The position numbers and the translations under genes were made by a program. 64,000 nucleotides of DNA from positions 1 through 64,000 of the forward strand of contig NZ_JAETXM010000010.1 of assembly GCF_024494465.1 (NCBI RefSeq), in the 5' to 3' direction. Positions 16,768 through 26,688 of this stretch are shown here, one piece after another (the first letter of the stretch is position 1; the number at the start of each line of letters is the position of its first letter). The notes under the pieces were generated by a model. The model ran no database searches. It saw only the letters and a list, made by a program, of their open reading frames with translations, and was not told the DNA's origin. This DNA is from Bacillus sp. V3B. GTDB lineage: Bacteria; Bacillota; Bacilli; Bacillales; Cytobacillaceae.

Positions 16768-17708
16768 TTACTTCACTCTAATTTTTTGTCCTGCATAAAT
16801 CACATTTTTATTTTTGATATTGTTCCACGAAACCAATTGATTAACGGTAGTTCCATATTTTTTAGCGATATTAGACAAGTTATCGCCTGACTTGATTGTG
16901 TAGTATTGCTTGATGTCTGCTACTTTCCCCTTTAATTTTAGTCGTTGCCCTACATAAATACGGTTAGGGTTATCGATGTTGTTGAGCCTAGTTAGATAAT
17001 TTACAGTAACCCCGTGTTTGGCCGCGATCACGCTTAAAGTATCCCCACTTTTAACCATATGTAAATAATCATCGTTCGATACCCCTTTTACTTCCGTTTT
17101 AGGAGCTTCTTTCACATTGCCCGTGAAGTATTCAAGTTTTTTATCACTGATAATCTGGTTTAGATCAAGATTGCCACTATACCCGTTTAAGCGGCCTACA
17201 TCGGTATATTGATGTAAATCACAAGAGAAATCAGGCTTGCTTGTTGTCTCTGCTGTTCTCTTTCCATAGTGGGGAATCCAAACGGCATTAGCTTCTGATA
17301 AATCAAGATTAAACGACTTGTATAAATGATGAGCAACGTAGATCCCGACTTTTTCAGCACCTAAAGTACGAAGCTTTTTAAGATAAGCAGAAACGCCACT
17401 CTCATATCATTCATGCTCTTTTCTTCCACATCCAAAAACCAAAATGTAGGGTTAAGATCCTTTGTGCGGTTATAGAAGTCAGTTGCTTCCACTTCCATAT
17501 CTTTTACAGACGTACCACGAACCCACGCGTAGGCAGCAGTAGGAACACCGCGCTTTTGAAACTCGTTATGGTGAGTCTTGTAATGTCTATCAATCGTTTG
17601 GGAACCGTACTGCGTGCGAATGATAACTAAATCAACCTCTTTAGCCAATTTGTCATAATTAATTTTAGCTGGTGCTTGATGATGAGAAATGTCAATAATT
17701 TTAGTCAT
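16768..17708 (-). pseudogene. Endolysin: GH25 lysozyme plus two LysM repeats, frameshifted
   Basis: The first part (MTKIIDISHHQAPAKINYDKLA, WFLDVEE) is a GH25 muramidase carrying the catalytic DxE of the family. The reading frame breaks near 17398: MNDMR is followed in the other frame by [24 protein letters not shown], which completes the domain. Two LysM repeats ([17 protein letters not shown] type) follow near the C-terminus. Loss of one A around 17398 explains the break. It sits after the holin genes, as expected for a lysis cassette. If the base loss is a sequencing error, the gene is intact. Confidence 0.85.
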
Positions 17709-17709
17709 A

Positions 17710-17943
17710 TTACTTTACCCCCTTTTTAGTAACAATCTTACTCTGATCGAAAAGACCGCTTGCAGACAAACCGACCATTAAGCCGTATAATATCCGCTCT
17801 TGTATAACGGCATCTATATAAAAATATCCTCCTATCAATCCCAAAACTAACGAGATTAAAGGAAGATACTTATTTGATACAAATGTCTTTGCTAGTTGCG
17901 TTAAAGCTACCACAACCCCAATAATTAAAGCTACATCAATCAT
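17710..17943 (-). CDS. Phage holin
   Basis: The 77-residue product has three hydrophobic stretches (residues 1-20, 27-45 and 50-65) and a basic tail (SKIVTKKGVK). It lies directly upstream of the endolysin with one base between them. Size, topology and position fit a holin that opens the membrane for the endolysin. Confidence 0.8.
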   Translation of the reverse strand: MIDVALIIGVVVALTQLAKTFVSNKYLPLISLVLGLIGGYFYIDAVIQERILYGLMVGLSASGLFDQSKIVTKKGVK

Positions 17944-17947
17944 ACCC

Positions 17948-18235
17948 TCACCCCTTCTTTTCTACTTCGTCAATCCGTTTATGAGCTTGCTTAGATGATT
18001 CTTCCACCCTTGCGACACGCTCTGACAGCTCCACTCTTGCTTTCTGTTCCACTTTCATATCAATCCTTATACTTTCTACTCCGCTATTGATATTGTCTAA
18101 TTTGGTACGGATTACAGCCGATTCAGACGCTTCGCTTTTAACATCTTTATCTCTATGTCGGTTGAAGCTCAAAATCGAAATGATTATTCCGAACACCGTA
18201 CCAATTCCCCCAATGATTGCTAACTGAAATTCCAA
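17948..18235 (-). CDS. Holin-associated membrane/coiled-coil protein (XhlA-like role)
   Basis: One N-terminal transmembrane helix (LAIIGGIGTVFGIIISILSF) is followed by a charged coiled coil to residue 95. It precedes the holin by 4 nt. Helper proteins of this kind, XhlA in PBSX among them, occur next to holins; the topology here (membrane helix first) differs from XhlA, so the name is by context. Confidence 0.6.
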   Translation of the reverse strand: MEFQLAIIGGIGTVFGIIISILSFNRHRDKDVKSEASESAVIRTKLDNINSGVESIRIDMKVEQKARVELSERVARVEESSKQAHKRIDEVEKKG

Positions 18236-18264
18236 GCTATCACCAACCTTTACTCATAATAAAA

Positions 18265-18285
18265 AGAGAGCCGGATCAGCTCTCT
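18265..18285. terminator. Hairpin upstream of lysis genes
   Basis: AGAGAGC and GCTCTCT pair around a 7-nt loop. It could end transcripts arriving from the tail genes on the minus strand, or a + transcript, since T-rich sequence follows on the + side. Confidence 0.5.
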
Positions 18286-18431
18286 CTTACTTTTTTCTTA
18301 TTCATTTCTTGCTTTTATTTACTGCGCAATTTCTTCCGACGATGTCTTAACTTATCTAACATAAGATATCCTTTTCCTGTATAGATATATTTTTTTTAAT
18401 CGACACTATATTAAAGTGGAGGTGAATAAGA

Positions 18432-18575
18432 TTGCCAAGAGAAAATAAAAGATCGCAAAATACAATTAAGTTTAGTATATGGGAAACTCGAACAGATAAA
18501 AGTCATGCTGCTATAGAAAAGTCTCCTGAAATAACTGAAAAACTTAATCCTAAATCAAACAAAAAAGACAGTTAA
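18432..18575 (+). CDS. 47-aa prophage protein, unknown
   Basis: TTG start with GGAGGTG 7 nt upstream. The product is polar and basic-to-acidic (MPRENKRSQNTIKFSIWETR then SPEITEKLNPKSNKKDS). A terminator follows. It runs opposite to the late genes, which suggests lysogen expression. No family recognised. Confidence 0.55.
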   Translation: MPRENKRSQNTIKFSIWETRTDKSHAAIEKSPEITEKLNPKSNKKDS

Positions 18576-18594
18576 AATTACTAATCAGAAAAAA

Positions 18595-18614
18595 GCAACT
18601 CATTCATAGGTTGC
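18595..18614 (+). terminator. Terminator of the 47-aa gene
   Basis: GCAAC and GTTGC pair, flanked by AAAAAA and CTTTTTT. It is placed 20 nt after the stop codon. Confidence 0.65.
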
Positions 18615-18826
18615 CTTTTTTCGTTTCTAATATATTGAGAATCGACATTCGTTAGTGCAACATCGTTATGTCGGAATTTCTTCCTTCTAAGTCAGTACAT
18701 ATCCATAAACCCTTATATATCAACACTTATAAGGACTTATAAAGAGTTATAAATACAAATGCGACATAAATAAAGTATATAAAGTTTGGTTACATCGCAT
18801 ATTAAAAAGAAAAAGTGGTGATATAA

Positions 18827-18976
18827 ATGTTTAACTACCAAATCTGTCGTTTACTCGTAAGGAGTACTATTTTATCGGCCTTATTTAGTGTGTGCATTAT
18901 TGTATTTTCAATTTACCATCATGTTCAAATTACAGAAATGTTAAATTCTCTAAAAGAAAAGAAGCACTCTAATTAA
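18827..18976 (+). CDS. 49-aa single-pass membrane protein, unknown
   Basis: ATG with GTGGTGAT 5-6 nt upstream. One membrane helix (ILSALFSVCIIVFSIYHHV) is followed by a short charged tail. A hairpin at about 18960-18986 overlaps its end and that of the convergent RHH gene and probably ends both. Confidence 0.5.
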   Translation: MFNYQICRLLVRSTILSALFSVCIIVFSIYHHVQITEMLNSLKEKKHSN

Positions 18977-19140
18977 GAGCGCTTCTTCCTCATTTCTTCT
19001 AGCATCTTTTCTTCTCCGATGAAATTTTTCATTTGTAAGTTAACCCAGGTGGAAATCTTGATGCCTTTCTTTCCAGCGTACTTACAAAATTCCTCGTAGA
19101 CCTCTGGATCAATTGTCATATTTACTCTTTTTGTAGCCAA
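18973..19140 (-). CDS. Ribbon-helix-helix DNA-binding protein
   Basis: The 55-residue product has the RHH layout: strand KRVNMTIDPEVY, helix EEFCKYAGKKG, helix ISTWVNLQMKNFI. TTG at 19140 follows GGAGGT by 7 nt. An inverted repeat of AATATTACC surrounds the ribosome-binding site, so autoregulation is likely. It sits alone between lysis and fibre genes. Confidence 0.7.
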   Translation of the reverse strand: MATKRVNMTIDPEVYEEFCKYAGKKGIKISTWVNLQMKNFIGEEKMLEEMRKKRS

Positions 19141-19170
19141 TATTACCACCTCCACAGGTATGGTAATATT
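19139..19170. promoter_or_regulatory. Candidate RHH operator over the start of the RHH gene
   Basis: AATATTACC (19139-19147) and GGTAATATT (19162-19170) form a 9-bp inverted repeat with a 14-nt spacer that contains the ribosome-binding site. This placement fits a repressor controlling its own gene. Confidence 0.5.
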
Positions 19171-19251
19171 ATCCAACAATCATAAATATTTATCAATACA
19201 TACTAATGTTTATTTATACACACTACTACGCAATTTTAGTCCAAATACGTC

Positions 19252-21020
19252 TTAAATAGTTGCTCCTGTTGCATCTATCCATGCAGTACCATTCCACCAA
19301 ATTGCTTTATTTATTGTGGTATCGATAAATGGTTCACCTAACAACGGCGAGGAAGGGCGAGTTGATCCAATTTCAGTTAATTGATCGAATTTCTGTGTCC
19401 TTAGTGATTCTACTAAGTTTTCTACATATTGGTTTTTTTCTCGTTTTCCTCCAACAAAGAAATGTAAATTTTTAAATGTTAGACCTGATAGACTGCCACC
19501 AAAGGTTAATGTAGCTGTAGCGGTTTTAGCGGTTTTAGCTGTTTTACTTATTAAACCAAATTCCCCCTGTGCAACATTGGCTGAATAATAAAATTTCTTC
19601 TCAGTCGGTTCGTATGAATACCCTGCGGTACTTACACCATTAGGATCATCTAGTAAAGTCCCTTGATCATCGTATAGATGAATGTTAAATCTAAAAATGG
19701 ATGAATCTGCTTTGAATCCAATACGCCTAACATAGTCTAAATCAATATCCACCGTAAATAATTCTTTCCAAGCAGAAGGGGTATAAATATCATCTGTTTT
19801 AGTAAACGCCGTCTTATTTTTTATGTTCCACTCACAAACTCCATTTCTAAACTTCGTTTTTTCGTCTAACGAAGCGAGTGTATATCTTTTATAGAACGGT
19901 TCAATGCTACTTACAACAAAGTTTTCAAATCCTTGATCATACTCTAAGTAACCGCCACCATCAATAAAACTATATCCAGCTATATAATTATCAAAAATTA
20001 TATTTCTGTGGGAATCAGCTTCAAAATAATACTTTGTTCCTGCTTCACTTCTAACGTCTCTAAAAATATTACGAACCCCTCGTTTAATATGAATTATTCC
20101 ACCTTCAACACATGGCTTATAAAACACATTATTATTATGAGGATAAGTTCCGTTTTCAGTTCCAATAAGAATTTTTTGGTATCGTCCACCATAAAAATTA
20201 CAATCCGTTATCCAACTAAGACCAGGCTCACCAAATAATTCGAGGGTATCTATTTTTCCAAACCAAAATTCAGAATAGGATATACTTGTTCTTCCTACGG
20301 TATTTTCATCTGTCCATAGCTGAGTATAATAATCTAACATGACCGTAATCTTCCCATTTTTAACCCCTACGACACGAACACCAATATCATCAGTGTTTAG
20401 TGTATTTCCTTTTAGTACCCAATTTATGTGAGCATTTGTAGGGATAGAGTTACGACTATCCCCGCCTATAATAATAGCAGGAGCATGATCCACATACGAT
20501 TTAATTACTCCTTGAATGTCGAGGTCTACCCCTGTCATATCTACGGTAGAGTCAACTCGGACAGTTACCCATCTAGGAACATGAAGTTTTTTCTTATTTG
20601 CTTTAGAAGTTGCTACTGCATCACGTAACTGTTGAGCATTATCCGTAGTACCAGTAGTATCTGTGAGATATTCTGTTACACTCACAACACCGTCTGTTTT
20701 CTTCATATTTTGAGCCAATTGCGCATCAGTTGAATCCAAACGATTATATAAAAGAGGGAATCCACCTCTCGCCTGAAGTGTCTCCGCATCACTTGTTCCT
20801 GACTCTAAAATGATCGTGTCTAATTGCGTTTGAGTGGTATCGGATTTATCGTTTGCTTCATTTGCTGTTAATTTTCGGCAGCTTCAACTTTTGCAGGCAA
20901 ACCACTTAACGTTGTAAAGTTTCCGTTTATTTTTGCGTAATTTGCATTATTGTTATTGCGTAATTTCCGTAATTCTAATGTATCGGGATGTAAGTCTAAT
21001 TGTTTTATTTTGTCTGCCAT
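19252..21020 (-). pseudogene. Tail fibre/receptor-binding protein, frameshifted near its N-terminus
   Basis: The gene starts at ATG 21020 with GGAGGG upstream and reads MADKIKQLDLHPDTLELRK. It breaks near 20872, where one A is missing from an A-run (AAEKLTANEAN becomes AAEN-stop). The frame resumes for about 540 residues. The body is beta-helical in character, with a PRWVTVRVDSTVDMTG pectate-lyase-like start, and ends with a short peptide common to phage fibre tips (STRPSSPLLGEPFIDTTINKAIWWNG). It should bind the host surface. Without the missing base the protein would be about 589 residues. Confidence 0.8.
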
Positions 21021-21055
21021 GTAATCCCTCCTGTTTCAAACAAAATAAAAAGAAC

Positions 21056-21184
21056 CTAGTACGGCTCTTTTGTAATGGTTTCATATTGTTGATCTGTAAT
21101 CTTCCCAAGCTGCACGAAAACACGAATCCTTTCTGTGTCGTGATATACTTCCCAATCACTTAATGCAAAAGGGTAAAAGTCCAC
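21056..21184 (-). CDS. XkdX family protein
   Basis: The 42-residue product contains RVFVQLGKITDQQYETI, the hallmark of the small XkdX proteins found between tail-fibre genes of PBSX-type phages. GTG at 21184 follows directly on the upstream stop, with AAAGGGGG 8 nt before it. Role in the particle unknown. Confidence 0.8.
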   Translation of the reverse strand: MDFYPFALSDWEVYHDTERIRVFVQLGKITDQQYETITKEPY

Positions 21185-21475
21185 TTACAACGCCCCCTTT
21201 GTCATCAGTTCAAACACAAGGTCTGCTTGTTGCTTCTTTAATTTTTTCTGTTCGGTTTCCGTATCTATTTTCACGAATTGACTTTTCTTGTCTAAATCAA
21301 TAATGTCGTCTGTTAATTCTGTTACATCAACATCGTCATCAATTAAAATGTATTGATTTTTAATCCCTTTCAACCTTCCACTCTCCCATGTAAAAACGCC
21401 ACTTTCTACAATTGGGGAATAGATGTTTTCAATAACGTTAGTTACGGTGTTATCTTTATAAAATATGAGTTTCAT
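21185..21475 (-). CDS. Small tail-region protein
   Basis: The 96-residue product starts MKLIFYKDNTVTNVIENI with AAGGAGG 7-8 nt upstream and ends with a charged helix. Proteins of this size and opening occur between the tail tip and XkdX in Bacillus prophages. No function known. Confidence 0.65.
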   Translation of the reverse strand: MKLIFYKDNTVTNVIENIYSPIVESGVFTWESGRLKGIKNQYILIDDDVDVTELTDDIIDLDKKSQFVKIDTETEQKKLKKQQADLVFELMTKGAL

Positions 21476-21486
21476 ACACAACCTCC

Positions 21487-23336
21487 TTACGAATATACGA
21501 CTTCGATCTTACAAGATCCATCCATAACGGCATAGTTAGTTCCAGCATCGCTCGCAATATAAACACCCAACCCTTTTGCTTCTCCACTTTCGAAGTTGTC
21601 GTGAAAGCTTGTTGGCAATGTCACCCATGCGCTTTCACCCCACGCTAATGATTTCTGGACATATTCACTTGAATGGTTAGTATCAGGTTGACCTGATGGA
21701 TGATCTGCGTATGTGTGCCCTCTGATCTGGACTGGGACCGCACTACTATATCCACCTTGCGAAGCACGTTTTACATAAGCTCGAATCGACTTAATTGTTT
21801 TTCCACTTAATGTAGACGAGATGTCGTTCGGGAAAAACCAAAAACCAGTTTGCCTACCATAACCCCAGTTACCCTGTTTAGGACGTTTATCATCCGATAC
21901 CCAATAACCGTTGCTGCTCCATGTGCTGCTCCATAATCGACTGTTGCTGTCCCTAAAATTTCACCGCTGACTTCTTGCATATCTACATTTTGCCTACCTG
22001 GTATAGACCCAGTAATATAAATCACTCCACCATAAAAGGCATGGACACCGATATTATTTGACATCCCTTTGCAGTTTCGGACCGTTACTTGTGCGGATGA
22101 CCCAGACGAAATCGCTGAATTAACCACATCGTACATCTCACTATTTTCGATATAAACAGCCGACCCTGAATGTGAGTAAATACCACTTTGCGCAACATCG
22201 TTTCCGTAGAGTTTCAAAGTCTCTAGACGAACATAAGTGCATCTATCAACACGGATGATATAGTCAGGGTGTTTAGAATTAATGGTCCCACCGTAAATGT
22301 TGATATACTGTGGAGAGTTTCCTACTATAAAAATAGATCCATCTAACTTGTAGCCGTTTAGATCGATTATTATATTTCCATTCCCTAAGAAATTGGAGAT
22401 TTCAACATCTTCTGTGATATTGGCAGAAAGCGTGAGTTTGACAGTCGCGTTGTTAAGCCACGGTACATTATTTAGAACCTCGCTGATTCCACCATTTTTA
22501 CTGACCGTGTAATATAAATTATCTCGATTGACATTATAGACAGACGGACTACTGAGATCACCCACGTATAATCGATTAAACCCTCCGTTTACTGCATCTA
22601 AATCCGCAACTACTTCTCCGTCCTCATTTAGAACGATCATTCTACCGTTTCCATTGTCTGTGCCACCAAGCGTAAGAATGCCGCCTTTGATCCGATTTGC
22701 TAACATGGTCCCGACTGTAATAATGTCAGCGACAATCCCATCACCCGTCATAGCGGTTTTAAATGTTTGACCGCCATCATCCGAAATCCCAATCCCAGCT
22801 GAATTAAAAAGAACCAACTTATTTGGGTTGGTTTTGTCGATTGCGAGTATTCCTCCATTGTCGGGAAACTCTAATTCAGTTTGGGCATTCTGTAAAGCTA
22901 TAGTTGCTTGCTGTACAGCGATTGCTAGAGCTTCAAACGGTAACGGGCGTTTACCCTCTATTGCATCAGCTATGGTTTTTGTGGCATTGTGAATGCGCCT
23001 TTGTTGCTCAAAGATGTTGCTGAAATTAGAAAGCGTAACATCACAATCAAGCACATTCCCGTCTTTGTCTAGCAGTTCCACAATTTCAACGATCCTTGTA
23101 TCTACCTTCATGTCAAAGCGATCTTCAACGAGAATAATAACGTCACCTTCGTCTGGATGGTTTTTGTTATATCCGCTCGCCTGAAGGTCCGACAACTTAA
23201 CAGTTATAGCAATTTTTAAACTGCTGTCCACCGCTTTTTCTACTCGATCAATCATGCTTTGCTCAACCGTAAACCGATCATCTCTTATCGCTTTGATTGG
23301 GCGTATGCCGTAAAGTTCAGCTAATGGAGATGTATA
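21487..23336 (-). pseudogene. Tail-tip/spike protein, 5'-truncated and frameshifted
   Basis: The open frame begins after a stop at 23337 with YTSPLAELYGIRPIKAIRDDRF, the interior of a phage endopeptidase-type tail protein (Prophage_tail family), so the N-terminal half is lost. Residues then pass through DVTLSNF and a linker into a right-handed beta-helix (NIYGGTINSKH, YGNDVAQSGIYSHSGSAVYIE). Near 21900-21940 the frame shifts; the C-terminal domain continues in another frame as GYGRQTGFWFFPNDISS down to a stop at 21487. Its start is the junction of a large deletion of head and tail genes. Confidence 0.75.
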
Positions 23337-23346
23337 TTACATGTAA

Positions 23347-23667
23347 TTATGCTTTACCTGTTGGAAAAGCTCTGCGGTAAGGGCTGTTAATCTTGACTGT
23401 TTTCTTTTCTCCTTTCGGTTCCCCTAGATCAACCACCAAGTATTGAGAAGAATGTATAAAATCAAAGTAATAACTCTCTTTTTCTGAAGCTAACATAATA
23501 TCCTCTCTGTAGTTTCCGTTACTAGGTTCGATGATCACTTCATTTCCTTCGAGTCTTGGAGAACTTTTGAAAAGCTCTTTTTCAATTTCATCGCACGTGC
23601 TGTCGATTCGCTCAAGGCAAGGTGATTCCCTATTGATGTATTCAAGCGTATTTAAATAATCAATCAT
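23347..23667 (-). CDS. Phage protein of unknown function at deletion junction
   Basis: The 106-residue acidic product has no recognised domain. It ends 10 nt before the truncated tail gene starts, so its own 3' end may be formed by the deletion. No convincing ribosome-binding site is visible. It could be a fused remnant of a head-region gene. Confidence 0.4.
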   Translation of the reverse strand: MIDYLNTLEYINRESPCLERIDSTCDEIEKELFKSSPRLEGNEVIIEPSNGNYREDIMLASEKESYYFDFIHSSQYLVVDLGEPKGEKKTVKINSPYRRAFPTGKA

Positions 23668-23685
23668 TTTAGTTACTCGTTTTTC

Positions 23686-24126
23686 TTAATCCATCGTGCA
23701 TCCCCCTATCTTTTGCACCTCCAAGATTTCATTTACTTGATCCATAAATTCTTCACGTACACCAACTGGAGTTCGTGGGTCATCGGCAAATTTTCGCATT
23801 ACCTTCGCAAGGTCTTGAATTGCATCTATGCCCTTAACGTCTACAGCAACTCTCAGGTTAGATTTTTCACCTAATTCACTTTGAAGTTTGTATCCTTCAA
23901 GCTCCCAAACTTTATTTGAAAATCTCTCTGTGATAATTCCTTTACCGATTTCCTCGGAAAAATTTGCAGGATCTACACATGAAGCATCTTCAACTAAAAT
24001 AAATCCATTTGGTAAAGTGCATACACCAACTAGGGTTTTGTTTCCGAATTTTTGATACTCCACTTCTGACTTATTAAGAATCTCATTAACCTTCTCTTGT
24101 GTTACTGTGTTTTTACTCAATTTCAT
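23686..24126 (-). CDS. N4 Gp49/Sf6 Gp66 family phage protein
   Basis: VNEILNKSEVEYQKFGNKTL followed by CTLPNGFILVEDASCVDP and GWEL-like VWELEGYKLQ is the Gp49/Sf6 Gp66 pattern. The family is common in phages and has no settled role. Start uncertain: AGGAGG lies just before ATG 24126, and TTG at 24120 has better spacing. Confidence 0.7.
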   Translation of the reverse strand: MKLSKNTVTQEKVNEILNKSEVEYQKFGNKTLVGVCTLPNGFILVEDASCVDPANFSEEIGKGIITERFSNKVWELEGYKLQSELGEKSNLRVAVDVKGIDAIQDLAKVMRKFADDPRTPVGVREEFMDQVNEILEVQKIGGCTMD

Positions 24127-24131
24127 TCCTC

Positions 24132-25155
24132 CTAAGCTGTTAATGTATTCACCCAATCCTCGTAGCTTTGATATGGGACTACAAGGCTCGGCGGTTTAAT
24201 TTCTCTCTTAGCTTTTTTCTCAGCTTGCTTGGCTGTTAAGCCGTCAAACATGTATTTCTCTATGCGATCAGCAAGCTTTTTCTGATATTTTGGAGATTCT
24301 TCATTTCTTGCTCGTTTAACTTCAGGTTTCTTGCCGTTCACCAGGTATAATACAGAGCATCTGCAATTAATATCATCAGCTGCATTAAACATGAAGCCTG
24401 GTGCAACACCTTTACCGCCAGCAATTGAAACGAATACACCGTCAAACCCTACAACAGTACCATCTAGCTTTCTATGGGCCTTTCTTGTTACAGAATCGAG
24501 TGTACCGTCCCACATCTTATCTAGTTTTGCGTGCTTAGAGGCTACTTTTGCACTGTCCAATCTTCCTTGTACTTGTGCCCTGTGCCCTGTGCCCTTCAGT
24601 TCTTGCTACTCTTCGTGCTTTTTTAGCGCTGAAACCAACGCTCTTTTCGATACGGTAGGATATATCTGAATAACTTTCACCAGCAAGTAACCCCTGAGAT
24701 ATGTCGGTAGATATTCTTCTGATCAATTCATTTCGATTTGACTCTAATAATTTAGGTAGTGTAAGTAATTCGATTGGGTTTTCAATTGCCTTTCGGATGG
24801 TATCTAAGGACGGCATGCCAAAACCCATTGTTGCTTGTGCTTCAAACTCATACACATATGCTGAACGGAGATAATTCTCAACATATTGAGTTTCCATTAG
24901 CTTCTGGATACCTTTCAAAAGATGCACGTAATCATCTGCGATGGCCACTGACATTAAAGCTAACTCTTTCTTCAGACGGTTGTATTTGTTTAGATCGGTA
25001 TAGCTTGGATCCTTACCTTCAACGGAAAACTTACGGAACATCCTTGAAAGCTGAGAAAGTTGCTCCTTTAAACGCCTAGCAAACATTTTATCTATTTCTC
25101 TTTCAGCTTCAGTGATCATATCGTCTAGGTATTTATCGATGTCATTCTGGTTCAT
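24132..25155 (-). pseudogene. Minor head protein (SPP1 gp7/Mu F-like), frameshifted by a 7-bp repeat
   Basis: The first 200 residues and the last 140 belong to one phage head morphogenesis protein of the SPP1 gp7/Mu gpF family (GYSDISYRIEKS-like block; FNAADDINCRCSVLYL at the C-terminal domain). Three tandem copies of the 7-mer GGGCACA (minus strand, 24574-24594) lie at the break. With two copies the frame would read ARTEGHRAQVQGRLDSAKVA straight through. The extra copy truncates the protein. It lies directly after the portal gene, as usual. Confidence 0.85.
24574..24594. repeat. Three tandem copies of a 7-mer
   Basis: TGTGCCC occurs three times head to tail inside the minor head gene. Slipped-strand copying of one unit accounts exactly for the frameshift there. 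Confidence 0.95.
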
Positions 25156-26680
25156 CCTTTAATCACGCCATCTCCACCACATTTATCACATTTAATCTGG
25201 TTTCCGGTTGCCTGGCTAGTTACCTCTCCGGATCCACCATACTTATCACAAGTTTTCCCTTTATCTGATGATGGTTTACTTTCTGAACCCTTAGGTTGCT
25301 GTTGATTTTGTTTAGGTGGTTCGCCGTTTATAGGTGGTAAATTGTTAAAATACTCATCCTCTTCCTTCTTCATTTCCTCTAATTCGTACTCAACATCATC
25401 CACAATACTTAAAGCTGATAATCTTGTTTTCTCGCTTACCTGGCCTCTTAGGGCTTGTGTAGCTTGTGCTTCTTCCAGTAGATTAATTGGGTTGTTACGT
25501 TTGAATGCAAACCATACTTTTAGGTAATCATCCTTGCCTACTGAGAAACGTTTAGACCATGCGGAAAAAATAACCTTGTATTGGTACCGCAGCATGGCTG
25601 TGAATTTACGTTCCATTGTGATGCATTTGTTCTCGAGAGCACGTAATTTTTGCTTAAGTGCTACTCCAGTAGAATCTCCATTAAAGTTTTCATCAGTAAA
25701 ATCGATTGATTTAGCAAACCTGAGAATGTTCTTTTCAAGTCGATCAAGGTGATGTTCAATCAATGCATCGTTAATGTCTTTTGTGAGATAAGAAACATCG
25801 TCATGTTCACCCAACAATTCAATAACCTTTTTATGCCTCATATCAACGTCATCATCGGCTGTCAGCCCTTTAAGGACTAAATACGCCAGTCTGTATTGTT
25901 CGATCTCATTGAAGCATCAGACAACGTACGATCATACGCATCGATAAGGGTTAAGACCTTTTCAGCATCTGCTTGTTGCTCCTTATTGTTTTCTAATCCG
26001 TAAAGAGGATTAAAATCAAACAAGTGCGGCTGGCTTCCTGTCTCTTTATATTCACCGTTTTCAGATTCAAAGTAGAAAATGTTCGTATCGTTATAGAACT
26101 CTGCTTGCGTTTCATTTTCTGGACCGCTATAGTACCGCATTGAGTACTCAGGTGTGTGGATATCATCGCCCAGGAAGATAACCTGCCAAGGATCGATGTT
26201 TTTAATCCTCTCATGTCCTGTGTCCTTCTCAATGTATGCAAGTCGGGCCCCTTTACCGCAAATGGAAGCCATCTTACCAAGCTCTGAATCTTCGTCCTCA
26301 ACGTGATTACGGATATTGAAGGTGTCAATATCATCTTTAACCTTTGATGTAGTGCCGGCTTCTCTTCCATCATCATACTCATAGGTGATCGGATGCCCTA
26401 GAAAATAACCAATCTTGGTATCAACTATGTCGGCATCGAATGCGTTGTTAAGCATATTGTTTACTTTGTTATCGATCCTTTTCATTGCTTTGGTGCCGAA
26501 ATCCTCATAATCGATTAGAGATCGAGATAGAATTGGAACTCCTTCTGAACTAGCTTTATACCTCTCATAAAGCTTAAGCATCTTGTCTCGATCCTTCTTA
26601 TGTGCAGCAATGATATCTTTTAGTAGCTCCGGTGTTATTTGTCCTTTTAATTCCTTAATCTTCTGTAAGTACTTCTGCAT
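25152..26680 (-). pseudogene. Portal protein (SPP1-like), split by a 1-nt deletion
   Basis: The N-terminal part (KKDRDKMLKLYERYKA, NNMLNNAFDADIVDTKIGYFLGHPI) and the C-terminal part (DVSYLTKDINDALIEHHLDRLE) are the two halves of an SPP1 Gp6-like portal. The frame breaks near 25908, where one A is missing from TCAAATGAG; adding it joins ASNEIEQYRLAYLVLKGLTADDD. The C-terminus carries a zinc-finger-like pair, CDKYGG and CDKCGG, the first with a Tyr in place of a Cys. It follows terminase and precedes the minor head gene. Confidence 0.88.
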
Positions 26681-26688
26681 GCTATCAC

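Noticed and set aside
18600-19000. CRISPR-like or toxin-antitoxin locus around the small + genes and RHH protein
   Set aside because: No repeated spacers; the RHH gene has no adjacent toxin partner on its strand, and the 49-aa membrane gene is convergent rather than in one operon.
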